The translations under genes were made by a program, and so were the position numbers. The notes under the pieces were generated by a model. The model was not told the DNA's origin, did not search any database, and saw only the letters and a program-made list of their open reading frames with translations. From a virus, in IMG/VR virus record IMGVR_UViG_3300020179_000046, positions 1 through 52,539 of that record: 52,539 nucleotides of DNA; one strand, 5' to 3'. Below, piece after piece: positions 21,001-28,400 of the stretch. Position 1 is the stretch's first letter. The number at the start of each line of letters is the position of its first letter.

Positions 21001-23875
21001 AGAATCTGATAAAACTAAGTTAATTTTATACTTAAATGGTGTACCAAATTTTTACGGAAAAGACTTCTTAATTAATGGAACAACTTTATCATTCCTTGGT
21101 GGTGCTTTCATTGATGAAAATACTGTCGCATTTATTATTAAATATACAAATATTACTTATATTGATAATTTAAAAAATTGTCCAGATGGAATTGAGACTA
21201 AATTCAAACTACTTTACAAGGGTAAAAATGTCCTTGCACAGTCTTCTGCTGATATTCTTACCAGCAGAAATGGAATTGTTCAAAAACCAAACGTAGATTA
21301 TACTGTTAGTATCGTAACAATCGGTGGAAACTCAATTGCAAAATATGTTACATTTGTAACCCCACTTGATAAGATACACAACACATTTTTTGTTAGAATG
21401 TATCAAAATATTTCTGCAACTCTAACTCAAATTTCTGCAACTCAATATCAAGTTACAAGTCCAGTGCTTGATTTTAATAATTTGTATGTTTTTGCAAATG
21501 GAAACTGGATGCTTCCTACTAAAGATTATACACTTAGTGCTAGTATAATTACACTTCAAGTTCCTGCAGTTGATGTATTTGCTATTGAATTTACTGGTGT
21601 AGTTAAGCTTCTTGATGAAATTCATACTCCTTATGATTCAATAAGAAATAGATTTAATCTATTTTTAACTGAGGAAAATTTTGTTCCCTTAGGAACAATA
21701 GAGTACAACACTATTGCAGATGAAACTAGTATTTTAGTAGTTAAAAATGGTAAGGTTCTGGATCCAAAAATTGACTATATCCTATCTGGAGATATTAGGT
21801 CACAGATTGTATTCCAAACTGCACCAATATTTTCCGATATTATCATGATCAAGTCGGTTGGATCTTTCAAGAAACTTAATACTATAACATCTGGATTTAC
21901 TGGAACTGTAAAGAAATATGATTTGAAAACTCTACCAGGCAGTTCTTCTTTATATAATGGAATTATGCAAAGAAATGGAATTCTCATAACTTCTCTATCG
22001 AATGAAGTTAAGACTAGAAATAATGGTATTATTCAGTTAGCTAATAATCCATTCCAGACTCAACAAGTTCCTAGCGAAGACTATTATCCGAATGCTGAAA
22101 TTGAAAGACCAAGAGATCATGAAAACCAAATTTTAATTATCAAAGATGGTTATATTCAAAGTCCTGTATATGATTACTATATCGACAACAATAAACTAGT
22201 ATTTAATAATCCAGTTACAAATACAACATCTAAAATTGTAATAATGGACTTTAGAGGAACTGTCGAAGATGTTCATGTTGACAATAGATTATATCAACTG
22301 AACGTTGGTGACAAAGTTAGCCTTGACTGTGCAATTGATGAAGAAAGAACTTTTACAATTAATAGAACTGTTACTAAAATTATTTCCCCAACTGTTCTGA
22401 AGACAACAACAGAAACTCAAAATATATTTGCAAACTTTAGTGCTTCTGTTGTATACAATGGTGGAAAGGTAACTGATTTTGTAGTTAGTGGCGGTGGAAC
22501 TGGATATTCATATCCCTCTATTTTGAGAACTAAGGGATCTGGTTATGGTGCTAAAGGAGTTGCACAAATTGACATATATGGCGGCGGAAGAATAAAGAAT
22601 GGATATATAGATATCCAATATCCTGGATACAACATATATGTGCCACAGGAAGTTTTTCCGACAGTATATGCATTTACATATAGAAACACTCAACTCACAT
22701 CTTCAAATTTCACAAAAGCAACTGCTTTAACAGCAAATATTTCTGATACAGCTGATGTAATTCCAGTAATTAAAACTAGTATTTTTAAAACTAATCCATT
22801 ACAAATTCAAATTACTTCTCCGACTGGATCTGGCGCATCATTTATTCCTTTTGTAATAAATGGTTACTTGAGAAAGTTACAGATTGTCAATGGTGGTATC
22901 GGGTATGATGAAAGATATATTCAAGTTAATGTAATTGGTGGTGGAGGTTCTGGAGCTGTTCTGGAACCAGTTTTAGACGCACTAGGTAGAATTACTAATA
23001 TGATTATTAGAAATCCTGGTATCGGTTACGATAGTTTCCGTGCATTTATAAATTCGGAAGCAATTGAATATACTACTAAAACTAATACTGAATTACTTGG
23101 TGTAACTAGAAACGTACTAAATTATGGATTGAATCCAAATGAATTCCCTCTAGTTAAAAATGAACTGTTTATCACAGTTCATTCTGAACATAACTTACAG
23201 GTGTTTAGAAATGGAGTTCATCAGATTCCAGGTATAGATTTTTATACAGTTCCAATTCATTCTGGGTGTGATAAAATTTATTTTACAACTCCAGTTGAAC
23301 TTGGTAGTGCTGATAATGTTTTTATTACACACTTTGATACGCCAAGTAACTTTACAAATATTTCTTCATCATTCACTCAAGTAAATTCAACTACAATACA
23401 ATACAATGGAACATTATCGTATCAATATCTATTGATGTTTATTGATGGTGTGGTGCAGTTACAGGATGCATGGAGTTTTAATTCCAATACAAATAGAATT
23501 ATATTTGATCAACCTGTTGACATTTCTTCTCAATCAGTTCTAATTTACAGAATTTCTTCTCCAGTTAATGTATTAAATACTTTTGCGATGACTTTATCCA
23601 ATACATATACATTATCGTCTTCAGTTTCTTCGGCAGAATCTATAATGGTGATTATTGATGGTGTTGTACAACAACCATATGTTTCTTATACAACATCTGG
23701 TTCTACAATTAATTTTGCAAATGTTACACCTGGAAGTGATGTTCATATAATTAATTTTGCATCTGCAAATTATAGATTGCTTGATGATATTAAAGTATCT
23801 CGCTGGATTAATACCAGCACATGTGCCATTGGACACAAACAAACAGATAGAGTATATTCTGGAACATATCTTTAA
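9005..23875 (+). CDS. Giant baseplate/fibre-like structural protein (4956 aa), in the place of gp7
   Basis: At 4956 residues it occupies 28 percent of the window and lies between gp6 and gp8, where T4 has gp7 (1032 residues). Only the first ~200 residues (N-x-Q-F-P-S-F-V-Q, Y-Y-E-S-L-E) look like a wedge-attachment domain. The rest is beta-rich. It holds Gly-rich G-x-G-Y repeats (residues about 1055-1230, 1775-1930 and 4480-4685) and an array of about 30 domains marked by V-Y-R-N-G-V-Y-Q-like signatures (about 2180-4910). I start it at the ATG at 9005 (ATGA overlap with gp6) rather than the TTG two codons earlier. There are no signal peptide or membrane segments. The likely role is wedge attachment plus an extended host-contact or stabilising arm; the gp7 equivalence is positional only. 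Confidence 0.85.
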   Translation: MRYLEEKKSNISILIENQFPSFVQQNNPQFLKFLSSYYESLETKYQPLDIASNLIDYYNISYYKPNTLIKETKLTSILLANSTIIPAEDTTGFPIENGYIKIDDEIIFYKSITANSFVDCVRGTSALILENIPKSEVVLTKSNSEEHELGSAIKNIAYDYSSEFFKRIKSELAPLITENVVEELDFAQFLKNIKSFYSAKGSLNGHRIIFKILFNDKKYNILLKPRGSGAKLKINNYNKYIPKNPPPQIVNGGSNYDFRKDPNTNEFLNSPIIDILGSGTGAVNNNGLRPNKTAIVKVTGINTNGTITSVEVVDQGEEYIGPIRSKVRPRSFYQDQKVYNNTGTGYGKVEFWDGFKNELILYDVVGFFKSDDEIIGIDGESPRAFISRAFIGTTSIRSGVETIPEVQNIEFPREYTFRTSDSQHIEKKILKCKLMRGKDIITKGKLPQTLTLRQDKDILFGVEGTDLEVDNIISLRDNTYEFEVSANTNLSKLYLPPSTEITINSSYSGSNFIVTVDDASRFPVTNGILYVNGVLIEYAHRSIDQFFDCNYYFGTNLSVGIGDEVISWGRKKYTIKWNINETINQGEFRYYKDNLYKATSSGITSSINGPTHTSGVKRDGRYADGNPNPVKWQYIGKNTLKHTLYDIVTDTEFEFIAVPGNIVIVDGGSLHTQQQYEFANVDSPNQQMYNFTSKEISDRLGVVLSGNYNRGYNTVTDSRLPSFGSLSGFNSSHDFEDYIYVATSAIPRWWNEIVDLTQVTLNSEDLKKVSFTNQKLITRYRKSTLVNETRVGTDLYPTKKSIAVNADAIQVNSYKGNTINYGKINNFTIAKNGDYKVVFRKLPNSSFVFDFSKFPSFTIKSKGLSDSSVNGLVRISSNLHSINFNALAEKWKNTGYLTGFTTKPVIEIINNNPTKSAVISKTNLNFNTNTFTITYSSSSNLEFKTADKVTYFTPLSTTNPIIQLTNIIPTLVDQSEYYLFVVSTSSGVYPKTVTYSIHKTKSEAILGSNKIQLSVQNPLPDFNFSLLGESLNPIDFKSAELDLSYNEDTKQLDNIIIRDSGSGYVEAPTIRIVGGGKSSLPQDAIIIPYEIDGVEIIEMRGPLVSYTNYDKNNSYEIDSLISDNNSYEITPEIVVDAGSDAEAVAYVSNGKINSVIPTNGGKNYFTVPTVRLTGSGGSGTDAVVHAKINNGNITDFVIVNPGRDYIIPITVEIIPAGSGAVVTARLNEWTFNLVQRLETIGRIDSFGGYVYNKSDYKITSSSDLYNPSKFVHIIPDNDLAPGITNAQYLLLKSSKKLLAKYTLEQRSGLLSKIYPNVNFTYQTSQGITDLLNTTVHSPVIAVAYDGVPVYGNRGYSIRYDASSTVTEIPSRYKLKYSTINSTGSISIVVNGTTYYVNRPGGPLISQYPIGSFIEDYVFEAGDSHSLDKYNGRFCVTPEFPDGRYCYFTTTSSFDAVTNGIIQQSNVNFNGFPYFVGNGFASIPDTYTNNFCRTNDKIPKAFTRSVDVAIPRSDQLYFPGLPSNKRYPKEDVSNDKTISGSSSLTPGSVDSVIIEYPGKNYKVGDKLVVDNTLSFGSGFGGFVSKIHGKEISTFIIDNGKITVFTSQPSELSINDFVYFDYTTPSNPVVINFHDSNFLPISSKLIESQSISAQLSSTNYSNKRFYSLSLNKKFKYKFNIPNLPYSFTYDIDKLNEYFVIEENNNSDPAAIIFDASKLPTTLYLHIGNYIYEITTSIQFSSQYRVSSINVASKSFTCNIFEDVSTFETSNIKYITNSINPNGSIAEISVSNGGYNYRNLPSVTVDSKTGSGAIVQLDSTTIGKIRNIKYLTAGGGFTSNLNVNYYLNLPSTAKIINNFEIYEVEVIAGGNYYKDKLELLVDGKSNLAKFKINVQIGVITSIEILDGGSNFETVPELQLVSTTGVGAILKAKIRRKKLFSGEFLTAKENSILFPVKEIRAKTLSFNELNSTFEFEQNIGEFKNGDLLYTSDGKKYGRITKIRRSVAYAKVNPYINLESSKLDITGNTSESLQKITDNIVYQNWSYILSSSRDTKDWRDQITVNTHPAGHKLFGKKIIDRRKSFFDNPDDVFKTNVIFTANLINKILLKVKLTPCKDQVISIINPGNFSIGDYVFGSISESIGRIEEITEYSLKLSLLSDTRFKIGEFIIKVPASFSFGIESATSKSFVFWNGIMQQPEYSYESAFKYVNNLGQPLTVPVVDVLIPKFDLLPSDELLHYKVSSALTVYDSYTLDPNDDIYFPSLKKKSVSVSGNFLNQTIISVGGAVQNPSDFQVNVNEKYIKLNDKPNSTATVFAIGGENLHRLIFTGPTSGTKFQLNHIPTSNCQLLIFYSGIEQSHLLTDYSVSGNEVVFSTAVEKTNIFGWINIEPVECLQINVNDLLKNKITGTWNCDTKNFTESIHSSAVKTPSSLYEIRKEYLDGTIFPDPDNTTLYGFDTKFTYTTPEYSRSFVEVLDTIQFTGVDKSFKLTRIDGNSYTPVRGEGSLMVYVDNVVVDPDEYSVTGDTILFNLAYASSSKCTIIDFNSTYRADSIGLGGANLDRLNVQHNGIRKRFNLSDRGVPQYTKNVGDVFAIRNGILQRPDQRHQTISTNKITFNDAPEFIDTTDLVYFNRQLLPLPTKNVVLDDFYCFDGVRKDFPLTLDGINFYPINVYNLFVVRNGVYQKPGIDFRLGTPLDIREVPGLDSYELDGSHLVFDSAPEKTDEIIVFYSYDGLNQNLKLDPFRYFNGVQKTFSLTKNYISTTPTSSDHIQVYRNGVYQYSGLDYIVETTNGGPRITFTTAPLETDDIFVTEYNTSTRFVNKTIDFVQINSNTIKNQSNESLTTSDVILIYKSGILITDGWLIDYTNQVINFDESFTIDNKTRIFVVKNCEGQLDKFFKFDGVETTFPITKNVVSKTPHSENHIQVYRNGVYQYSGVDYSVFSTNGGPRITFTSAPLASDNIFITNFHSTSHFTDATSGFTQISSTKFQYTSSIGAVFLLIFKDGIIQLEDSYTVSNNTITFSEPVVSPNIRIYFIGNQVKKLDNFYIMNGVNKVFPLSYFSESITTDNILVYRNGVYQYPILDYNVSFNTYGNKLISFITAPNETENIFIVEATNTTNFEDITNNFVQDNSTTLGNITTLNQSKILLVYNQGILQNSNSYSYNYITNKLQFTETFALNSSVRIYAVKKIVSSPTTVPTGILDNVYKVDGTTTTFPLTINNSSFTVSAEQGIGWPKAQVIRNGVFQTQGYYTTNTNGGPRIIFDDAPIQSEDIFVTAFAANQFVELISNPTTGLTETSSTVITYNGTRNLSAGVVLIFREGILQKRGTYTQIGNVFTFSESITLANTKFYHLENTTVIDSPYFKNGVTNTFPLTKNNQSISSSTVNETLVYRNGVYQYYGVDYVITAANGGPRITFTTSPQSTEPVFIHNFTNQTGFKNLTPQFTVITPTTYQYSGIITSEPLLVFVGGIMQVRDSWSFNLSTKTITFTEIPNGTVNIFQIQNCPILVNQIVTSAKQTRYQLKNGRKNHFPASAESLFVCVDGIVQQPNVSYAVVGSELVFINDILTTGVPLIVIDASAAGLRCLDDIETAWEIGDKKYLRTLQNYQSVNDSQILLTINGIVQDPNFYSVNNYVMTIFDQPENPWSVIEIFNATQSGFVRLDNLGSMRSITNKYKEMVMFDNYWTISSSATSLVVNADGVVQNPKISYETNGTLIRFNSPTINLDNVEVINVTSGSLRILDKLSDLSNEYVDSQGLIHTEFVIRNSYTELTTSTGALVVYGSIVQKPGVDYVIHNNPLKTFKIITEYGVDLSQLKIYDVSKTSYELIDNLDSLIYSSGDNYTLRITNKYQTISGLYAENTLVQINGIVQNVSSYNIINSTITLIGLNYKTAKVYNLSGANLRLIDNLSEDFSTPTFKLTQNYSTFTPSNLVDIFLLRDSVLQNPTEDYIAGSGYITFTSNIQKSTDIFILYTHNSQEIIPILAIPYTICTTEDTYTLPYAIPESDKTKLILYLNGVPNFYGKDFLINGTTLSFLGGAFIDENTVAFIIKYTNITYIDNLKNCPDGIETKFKLLYKGKNVLAQSSADILTSRNGIVQKPNVDYTVSIVTIGGNSIAKYVTFVTPLDKIHNTFFVRMYQNISATLTQISATQYQVTSPVLDFNNLYVFANGNWMLPTKDYTLSASIITLQVPAVDVFAIEFTGVVKLLDEIHTPYDSIRNRFNLFLTEENFVPLGTIEYNTIADETSILVVKNGKVLDPKIDYILSGDIRSQIVFQTAPIFSDIIMIKSVGSFKKLNTITSGFTGTVKKYDLKTLPGSSSLYNGIMQRNGILITSLSNEVKTRNNGIIQLANNPFQTQQVPSEDYYPNAEIERPRDHENQILIIKDGYIQSPVYDYYIDNNKLVFNNPVTNTTSKIVIMDFRGTVEDVHVDNRLYQLNVGDKVSLDCAIDEERTFTINRTVTKIISPTVLKTTTETQNIFANFSASVVYNGGKVTDFVVSGGGTGYSYPSILRTKGSGYGAKGVAQIDIYGGGRIKNGYIDIQYPGYNIYVPQEVFPTVYAFTYRNTQLTSSNFTKATALTANISDTADVIPVIKTSIFKTNPLQIQITSPTGSGASFIPFVINGYLRKLQIVNGGIGYDERYIQVNVIGGGGSGAVLEPVLDALGRITNMIIRNPGIGYDSFRAFINSEAIEYTTKTNTELLGVTRNVLNYGLNPNEFPLVKNELFITVHSEHNLQVFRNGVHQIPGIDFYTVPIHSGCDKIYFTTPVELGSADNVFITHFDTPSNFTNISSSFTQVNSTTIQYNGTLSYQYLLMFIDGVVQLQDAWSFNSNTNRIIFDQPVDISSQSVLIYRISSPVNVLNTFAMTLSNTYTLSSSVSSAESIMVIIDGVVQQPYVSYTTSGSTINFANVTPGSDVHIINFASANYRLLDDIKVSRWINTSTCAIGHKQTDRVYSGTYL
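12170..12690 (+). repeat. Gly-rich G-x-G-Y beta repeats in the giant protein, first block
   Basis: Three protein-level repeats of about 45-60 residues follow the pattern I-x-D-x-G-S-G-Y-x-x-x-P-T-I-x-I, then an Ala/Val strand and N-G-x-I/V-x-x-V. Further blocks lie near 14330-14800 and 22440-23060, and the same unit appears in gp14 and, weakly, gp8. DNA identity between copies is low, so they are old. Confidence 0.7.
15550..23740 (+). repeat. Array of about 30 R-N-G-V-x-Q beta domains in the giant protein
   Basis: By eye, about 30 copies of a domain whose core is (V/I)-x-x-(R/K/D)-(N/D/S)-G-(V/I)-x-Q-x-x-x-x-(D/S)-Y, followed by I-T-F-x-x-A-P and a D-x-I-F-(V/I) strand. Spacing is usually 70-150 residues. 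Such units are common in phage fibre and baseplate proteins. Divergence is uneven: copies between 17213 and 19530 are closest, and the outer copies are eroded. Confidence 0.75.
17213..19530 (+). repeat. Five tandem super-units of 447-477 bp
   Basis: Units begin at 17213, 17675, 18122, 18599 and 19067, each opening with (L/I)-D-x-x-Y/F-x-x-x-G-V/T and containing one R-N-G-V-Y-Q domain plus one K-D-G-I-x-Q-like domain. The first two units are exactly 462 bp apart and share a 25-base identical stretch (17369 and 17831), a sign of recent duplication. Confidence 0.75.
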
Positions 23876-23881
23876 TAAATA
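23874..23881 (+). promoter_or_regulatory. Late promoter box AATAAATA before gp8
   Basis: AATAAATA, one mismatch from the T4 late consensus, overlapping the last two bases of the giant gene's stop codon and 27 bases before the gp8 ATG. Confidence 0.65.
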
Positions 23882-23908
23882 ACTGTACAAATAACAAAAT
23901 AGAGAATA

Positions 23909-25453
23909 ATGCCTTCACTAGTTGCTGATAATTTCAGAGTATTTGCTGCTGAACAGTTTATTGAATCTCTAGAGGAGCCATATGACTCTTCAAACAATGC
24001 CGTAGCTGATAATACACCTGCTGCATATAATTATAGAAGTAAAATTTATCTTTTTGTGGGTAGATCTCAACCGTGGCCTATTGAAAAATATACTGGACAA
24101 ACTAGCGTAACCGAATTTGAACCGCCAGATCCATATGATTCATTCAATGATATGAATGAGATATATGACGATATGATTGCTGTAAAAAGAATTACTAGTA
24201 GTGATGTATCTAAAGTTATAAGAAAAAGAATTTGGAAATCTAATGTTATTTACGACATGTATAAAAATGATTATACTCCAAAAAATTTATCGGTAAATGG
24301 TCAATCTAAATTATACGATGCACAATTTTATGTAATGAATAGTAATTATCAAGTGTATAAATGCATCTTTAATGGTCAAAGTCCAACATATCCAGCTGGC
24401 AGACCGTCTATAGTAGAACCAACTGGTAATGCAACTTCAATTATAGAATCTTCAGATGGGTATCGTTGGAAATATATGTATACTATTAATATTTCAGATT
24501 ATATTAACTTTGTATCTAGTGATTTTATCCCAATTAAAAATGATCCAACCGTAATATCTGCAGCAGTTGATGGTGCAATTCTACAAACATTGATTAAAAA
24601 TAAAGGAACTGGACTTAATCCAGGCACTTATTATGCCCCTGTTGTTGGAGACGGAAGTGAAAATGCCGTGGTACGAATTATTGTACCAACTGGAAATGAT
24701 TACATTGAAAATGCTGATATGCAAATTGTTGGTAAGGGATATACTTATGGCAAAATTTTATTGACAGAAGTATACGCTACTGCTGCGGCAGCTGTAACCC
24801 GCACTGGCACTTCTTTATCATTAGGCACTGTGGCAGATGTTGAAGCAATTATTTCTCCCCCAGGCGGACATGGATTTAATTCTTCACTCGAATTAGGTGG
24901 ATATAGAGTTATGGTTCACAAAAGTCTGGATTTCTTAGATGGAGATGGTGATATACCAGTTGATTGTCAATTTAGAAGTTTTGGACTTGTATCAGATCCC
25001 ACAACTCCAAATAACATTGATTTAACCGCAACTACCGCTACTGCATGTCATGCAATTAAGTTTCCGGCGGCTACAACTACAAATTTTGAACCAGGAGAAA
25101 TTATCACTCAAAATGTAACTGGTGCAAAAGGTAGAGTGATTCATTGGGATAGTGTAACTAAAGTGCTTCGTTATTATCAAAATGAATACATAAATTCACT
25201 TCAATCTGGTAAAAATCAATATAAATTAATTCCTTTTAGCGGACAGAACTCAGTCACTGGATCTACGAGTGGGACTACTTTGACTCCAGATATATCAATT
25301 AATACTGGATTTTTTGGTATTCATTTTGTTGCGGGATATGCAAGTCCAGAAATTAAGAAACATAGTGGTAAAGTAATATACGTAGAAAATAGAAAAGCAG
25401 TTAATAGATCTAATGATCAGATTGAGGACATCAAACTAGTCATTGAATTTTAA
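23909..25453 (+). CDS. 8: Baseplate wedge protein gp8
   Basis: 514 residues compared with 334 in T4 gp8. The N-terminal part carries the gp8 pattern: M-P-S-L-V-A-D-N-F-R-V-F, then Y-R-S-K-I-Y-L-F-V-G-R-S-Q-P-W-P (about 43-58) and S-S-D-G-Y-R-W-K-Y-M-Y-T-I (about 180-192). The extra length lies in the C-terminal half, which holds a Gly-rich K-G-T-G-L / K-G-Y repeat and an F-E-P-G-E-I-I-T-Q-x-V-T-G-A-K-G module (about 391-406) also found in neighbouring structural proteins. Gp8 dimers join wedge arms outside gp6. The gene has its own late box and a weak GAG ribosome site. Confidence 0.85.
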   Translation: MPSLVADNFRVFAAEQFIESLEEPYDSSNNAVADNTPAAYNYRSKIYLFVGRSQPWPIEKYTGQTSVTEFEPPDPYDSFNDMNEIYDDMIAVKRITSSDVSKVIRKRIWKSNVIYDMYKNDYTPKNLSVNGQSKLYDAQFYVMNSNYQVYKCIFNGQSPTYPAGRPSIVEPTGNATSIIESSDGYRWKYMYTINISDYINFVSSDFIPIKNDPTVISAAVDGAILQTLIKNKGTGLNPGTYYAPVVGDGSENAVVRIIVPTGNDYIENADMQIVGKGYTYGKILLTEVYATAAAAVTRTGTSLSLGTVADVEAIISPPGGHGFNSSLELGGYRVMVHKSLDFLDGDGDIPVDCQFRSFGLVSDPTTPNNIDLTATTATACHAIKFPAATTTNFEPGEIITQNVTGAKGRVIHWDSVTKVLRYYQNEYINSLQSGKNQYKLIPFSGQNSVTGSTSGTTLTPDISINTGFFGIHFVAGYASPEIKKHSGKVIYVENRKAVNRSNDQIEDIKLVIEF

Positions 25454-25461
25454 AATAAATA
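25454..25461 (+). promoter_or_regulatory. Late promoter box AATAAATA before the DUF4815-like gene
   Basis: AATAAATA immediately after the gp8 stop codon and 32 bases before the next ATG. Confidence 0.65.
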
Positions 25462-25493
25462 ATCAAAAGAACTCCCTGAACAAGGTTTAATAA

Positions 25494-28400
25494 ATGCAGG
25501 ACACCAATCTTAAAGTATCTCCATATTTTGACGATTTTGATCGATCAAAAAATTATCATAAAGTATTGTTTAAACCAGGATACTCGGTTCAAACTAGAGA
25601 GTTAAACAACTTACAATCAACTTTACAAAATCAAGTTGAAAGATTTGGTCAACACATCTTTAAAGATGGATCTGTAGTTATTCCTGGAAATATTGGATAT
25701 AACTTACAATATACTGCTGTACTTGTTCAAAATTTAATTAATGGAATACGAGTTGAAGAATATAGATCCTCTTTAGTTGGAACTACAATAAAAGGATCGT
25801 CTTCTGGAGTTAAGGCAGAAATTATTGATACGATTAGCGAAGAAGATTCAGAAAAAAATATTATTACTTTGTATGTAAAATACACTGCTGGCGGATTCTT
25901 TGAAGATGATATACAATTAAATAAATTTAAAAATAATGAAATTCTCATAAGAGAATCTGATGGTATTCCCATTGCAGTTACTACTGTACAAAATGCAACC
26001 GCATATACTGGGTCTGTAGCTTATATTAATTCGGGTGTATATTTTATTAAAGGATTTTTTGTAGAAGTTCCTACACAGAGAATTATTTTAGATCAATATA
26101 CAAATCAACCATCATACAAAGTGGGGTTAGTTGTAAATGAAAGTATTGTTACTTCAGAAGATGATGAGAGTTTATTTGATAATGCTTTAGGATCAACTAA
26201 TTACTCTGCTCCAGGAGCAGACAGACTTAAAATAAGTACTGAACTGACTAAACAAAATTTATTATTAACTGATGATTCAAATTTTATCGAACTTCTTCGT
26301 CTTGAAGAGGGTTCTGCAGTTAAACTTGTAGAATTTTCTGCATATAGTGAGTTAGAAAAAAATTTAGCTAGAAGAACATTTGATGAATCTGGTAATTATA
26401 CTCTGGATCAGTATTCAATTAAAATCAGAGAAGCTTTATTTGATGGAGAAAATAATGGTGTATATTTTACGAATCAACTAATACCAGATGGAAGAACAAT
26501 TTTGGATAGAGATCCTACGGAAGATGAAGATACTTCAATAAACGGAAATGATTACTATGCTTTGGAAATTTCAGAAGGAAAAGCATATGTAAAAGGATTT
26601 GAAGTAATAAACACCAAAAAACAATATATATTGGCAGAAAAACCTAGAAAATCATCATCACTTAATAATCAAGGTATTTTTCTAAATATTGGTCAATATT
26701 TTAATCTTGATCCAAATCAAACAATTTCTGGATCTGTAAACTTTAATAGTCCATTGATACTAAAAGATGTTGATAATCAAATAGTAGGAGAAGCAAAAGC
26801 TCTTGGATTAACATTTGGATATAAATTATATATCACTGATCTTACTGTATATACTACTTTAACTCTTTCTACATCATCACATTCATTGCAATCTGGAGAT
26901 TTTATTACTGGATCAACTAGTGGAGCTACTGGTGTTGTAGAATCTTTTTCGGGACAGAATGTAATATTAAGGCAGGTAACAGGTTCATTTTTACCATCGG
27001 AAGCAATTCAATCAAGTAGAGTTGATTATACATCACCAGTCACTATATCAACAATTAATGTACCAAAATTAGAAAATGTTAGAAAGATTCAAAGAATAAG
27101 CGGATCTAACACAGTATTTACATCATTTGTAAAATTAGATCCTGTACCTATTAGTGGATCTTCTTTTTCAGTTAATGGAACTACATTCACTGGAACAGGT
27201 ACTAAGTTTAACTCTGAAGTATTTGCAAAATCTAAACTAAGAATTGGAAGTTCTGATGTTGAAGTCTCTACCGTAACTAACGCAAGTACAATTGTTTTAA
27301 CATCTCCAACAAATTTGACAAATGGAATATATTATAATGTTTCAAAATTGACATGTAAACTGTATTCATCAAATAATGGTCTTTCTATAAAAACATCTTC
27401 ATATCCAGTAAAATCAACCACAGATTTTAGTTATGATATATCTAAGACAGAACAATATACAGTACTTAATGGTGGATTTACAATTTCAAGACCATTAACA
27501 GAATCTATTGAAGCAAGTACTGTAATTGTAACTTCTGCAACTGCATTACTAACTCCAGTAATAACTCAAACTAGTGGAAATGTAGTTTCTGTATCTGGAT
27601 TAGATCCTCAAAACGGCTCTGTGGTAAATGTTTTTTATAAATTAAGATTATCAAATGCTTCGCCTAGAAAAAAAATCTCTGTTCCTTATCAAAAATTAAT
27701 AGTAGATTTATTTAAGAATTCGAACAATACCAAATATGGAACTAGATTAATTGATAGGGAGTGGTCTTTAAAATTTCCAGATGTATATAAAATTCATGCA
27801 ATTCATGAAGCAACATCTGCTCAAATACAAGCAGTAGACATGTTTGATAGTATTGTTCTGAACAATTCTGATAAAATTGTGGTTGGTGATGTAATTGTTG
27901 CTGGAAATATTAGAGCAAGAATTATTGAAATTTCTTCTACAAATTTAAAAATAAAATACTTAAGTGATGATAAATTTGTACAAGGATCAAATTTAGCAAT
28001 TAAAGTAGAAGTTTCGACAAATGCTAGTATAATTGGACGTTTTGTAAAACAATCAACATATGGTGCATATAAAGATATTTCTTCTAACTTTAGTTTAGTA
28101 AAAAACGACACTGAAGATTTTTATAGAGTTTCTAAATTAGTCAGAAAATTAAATAAACCATATCCAGTAAATAAAATTATTGTAGTTTTTGATTATCTTA
28201 AACACGAAGACTTATCTAATGATTTTTATGTGGCTGATTCTTTTACTAATTTAGAGTATTCTGAAGTACCAACTTCATATAATGGAGTTTCGTATAGTGA
28301 TCTCGTAGATTTTAGGTATTATATCGCACCATCAACTGGATCAAATGGAGGTTCTGGCACTCTATCAGATCCATATAGAGAAACTCAATCTGCGTTTGAT

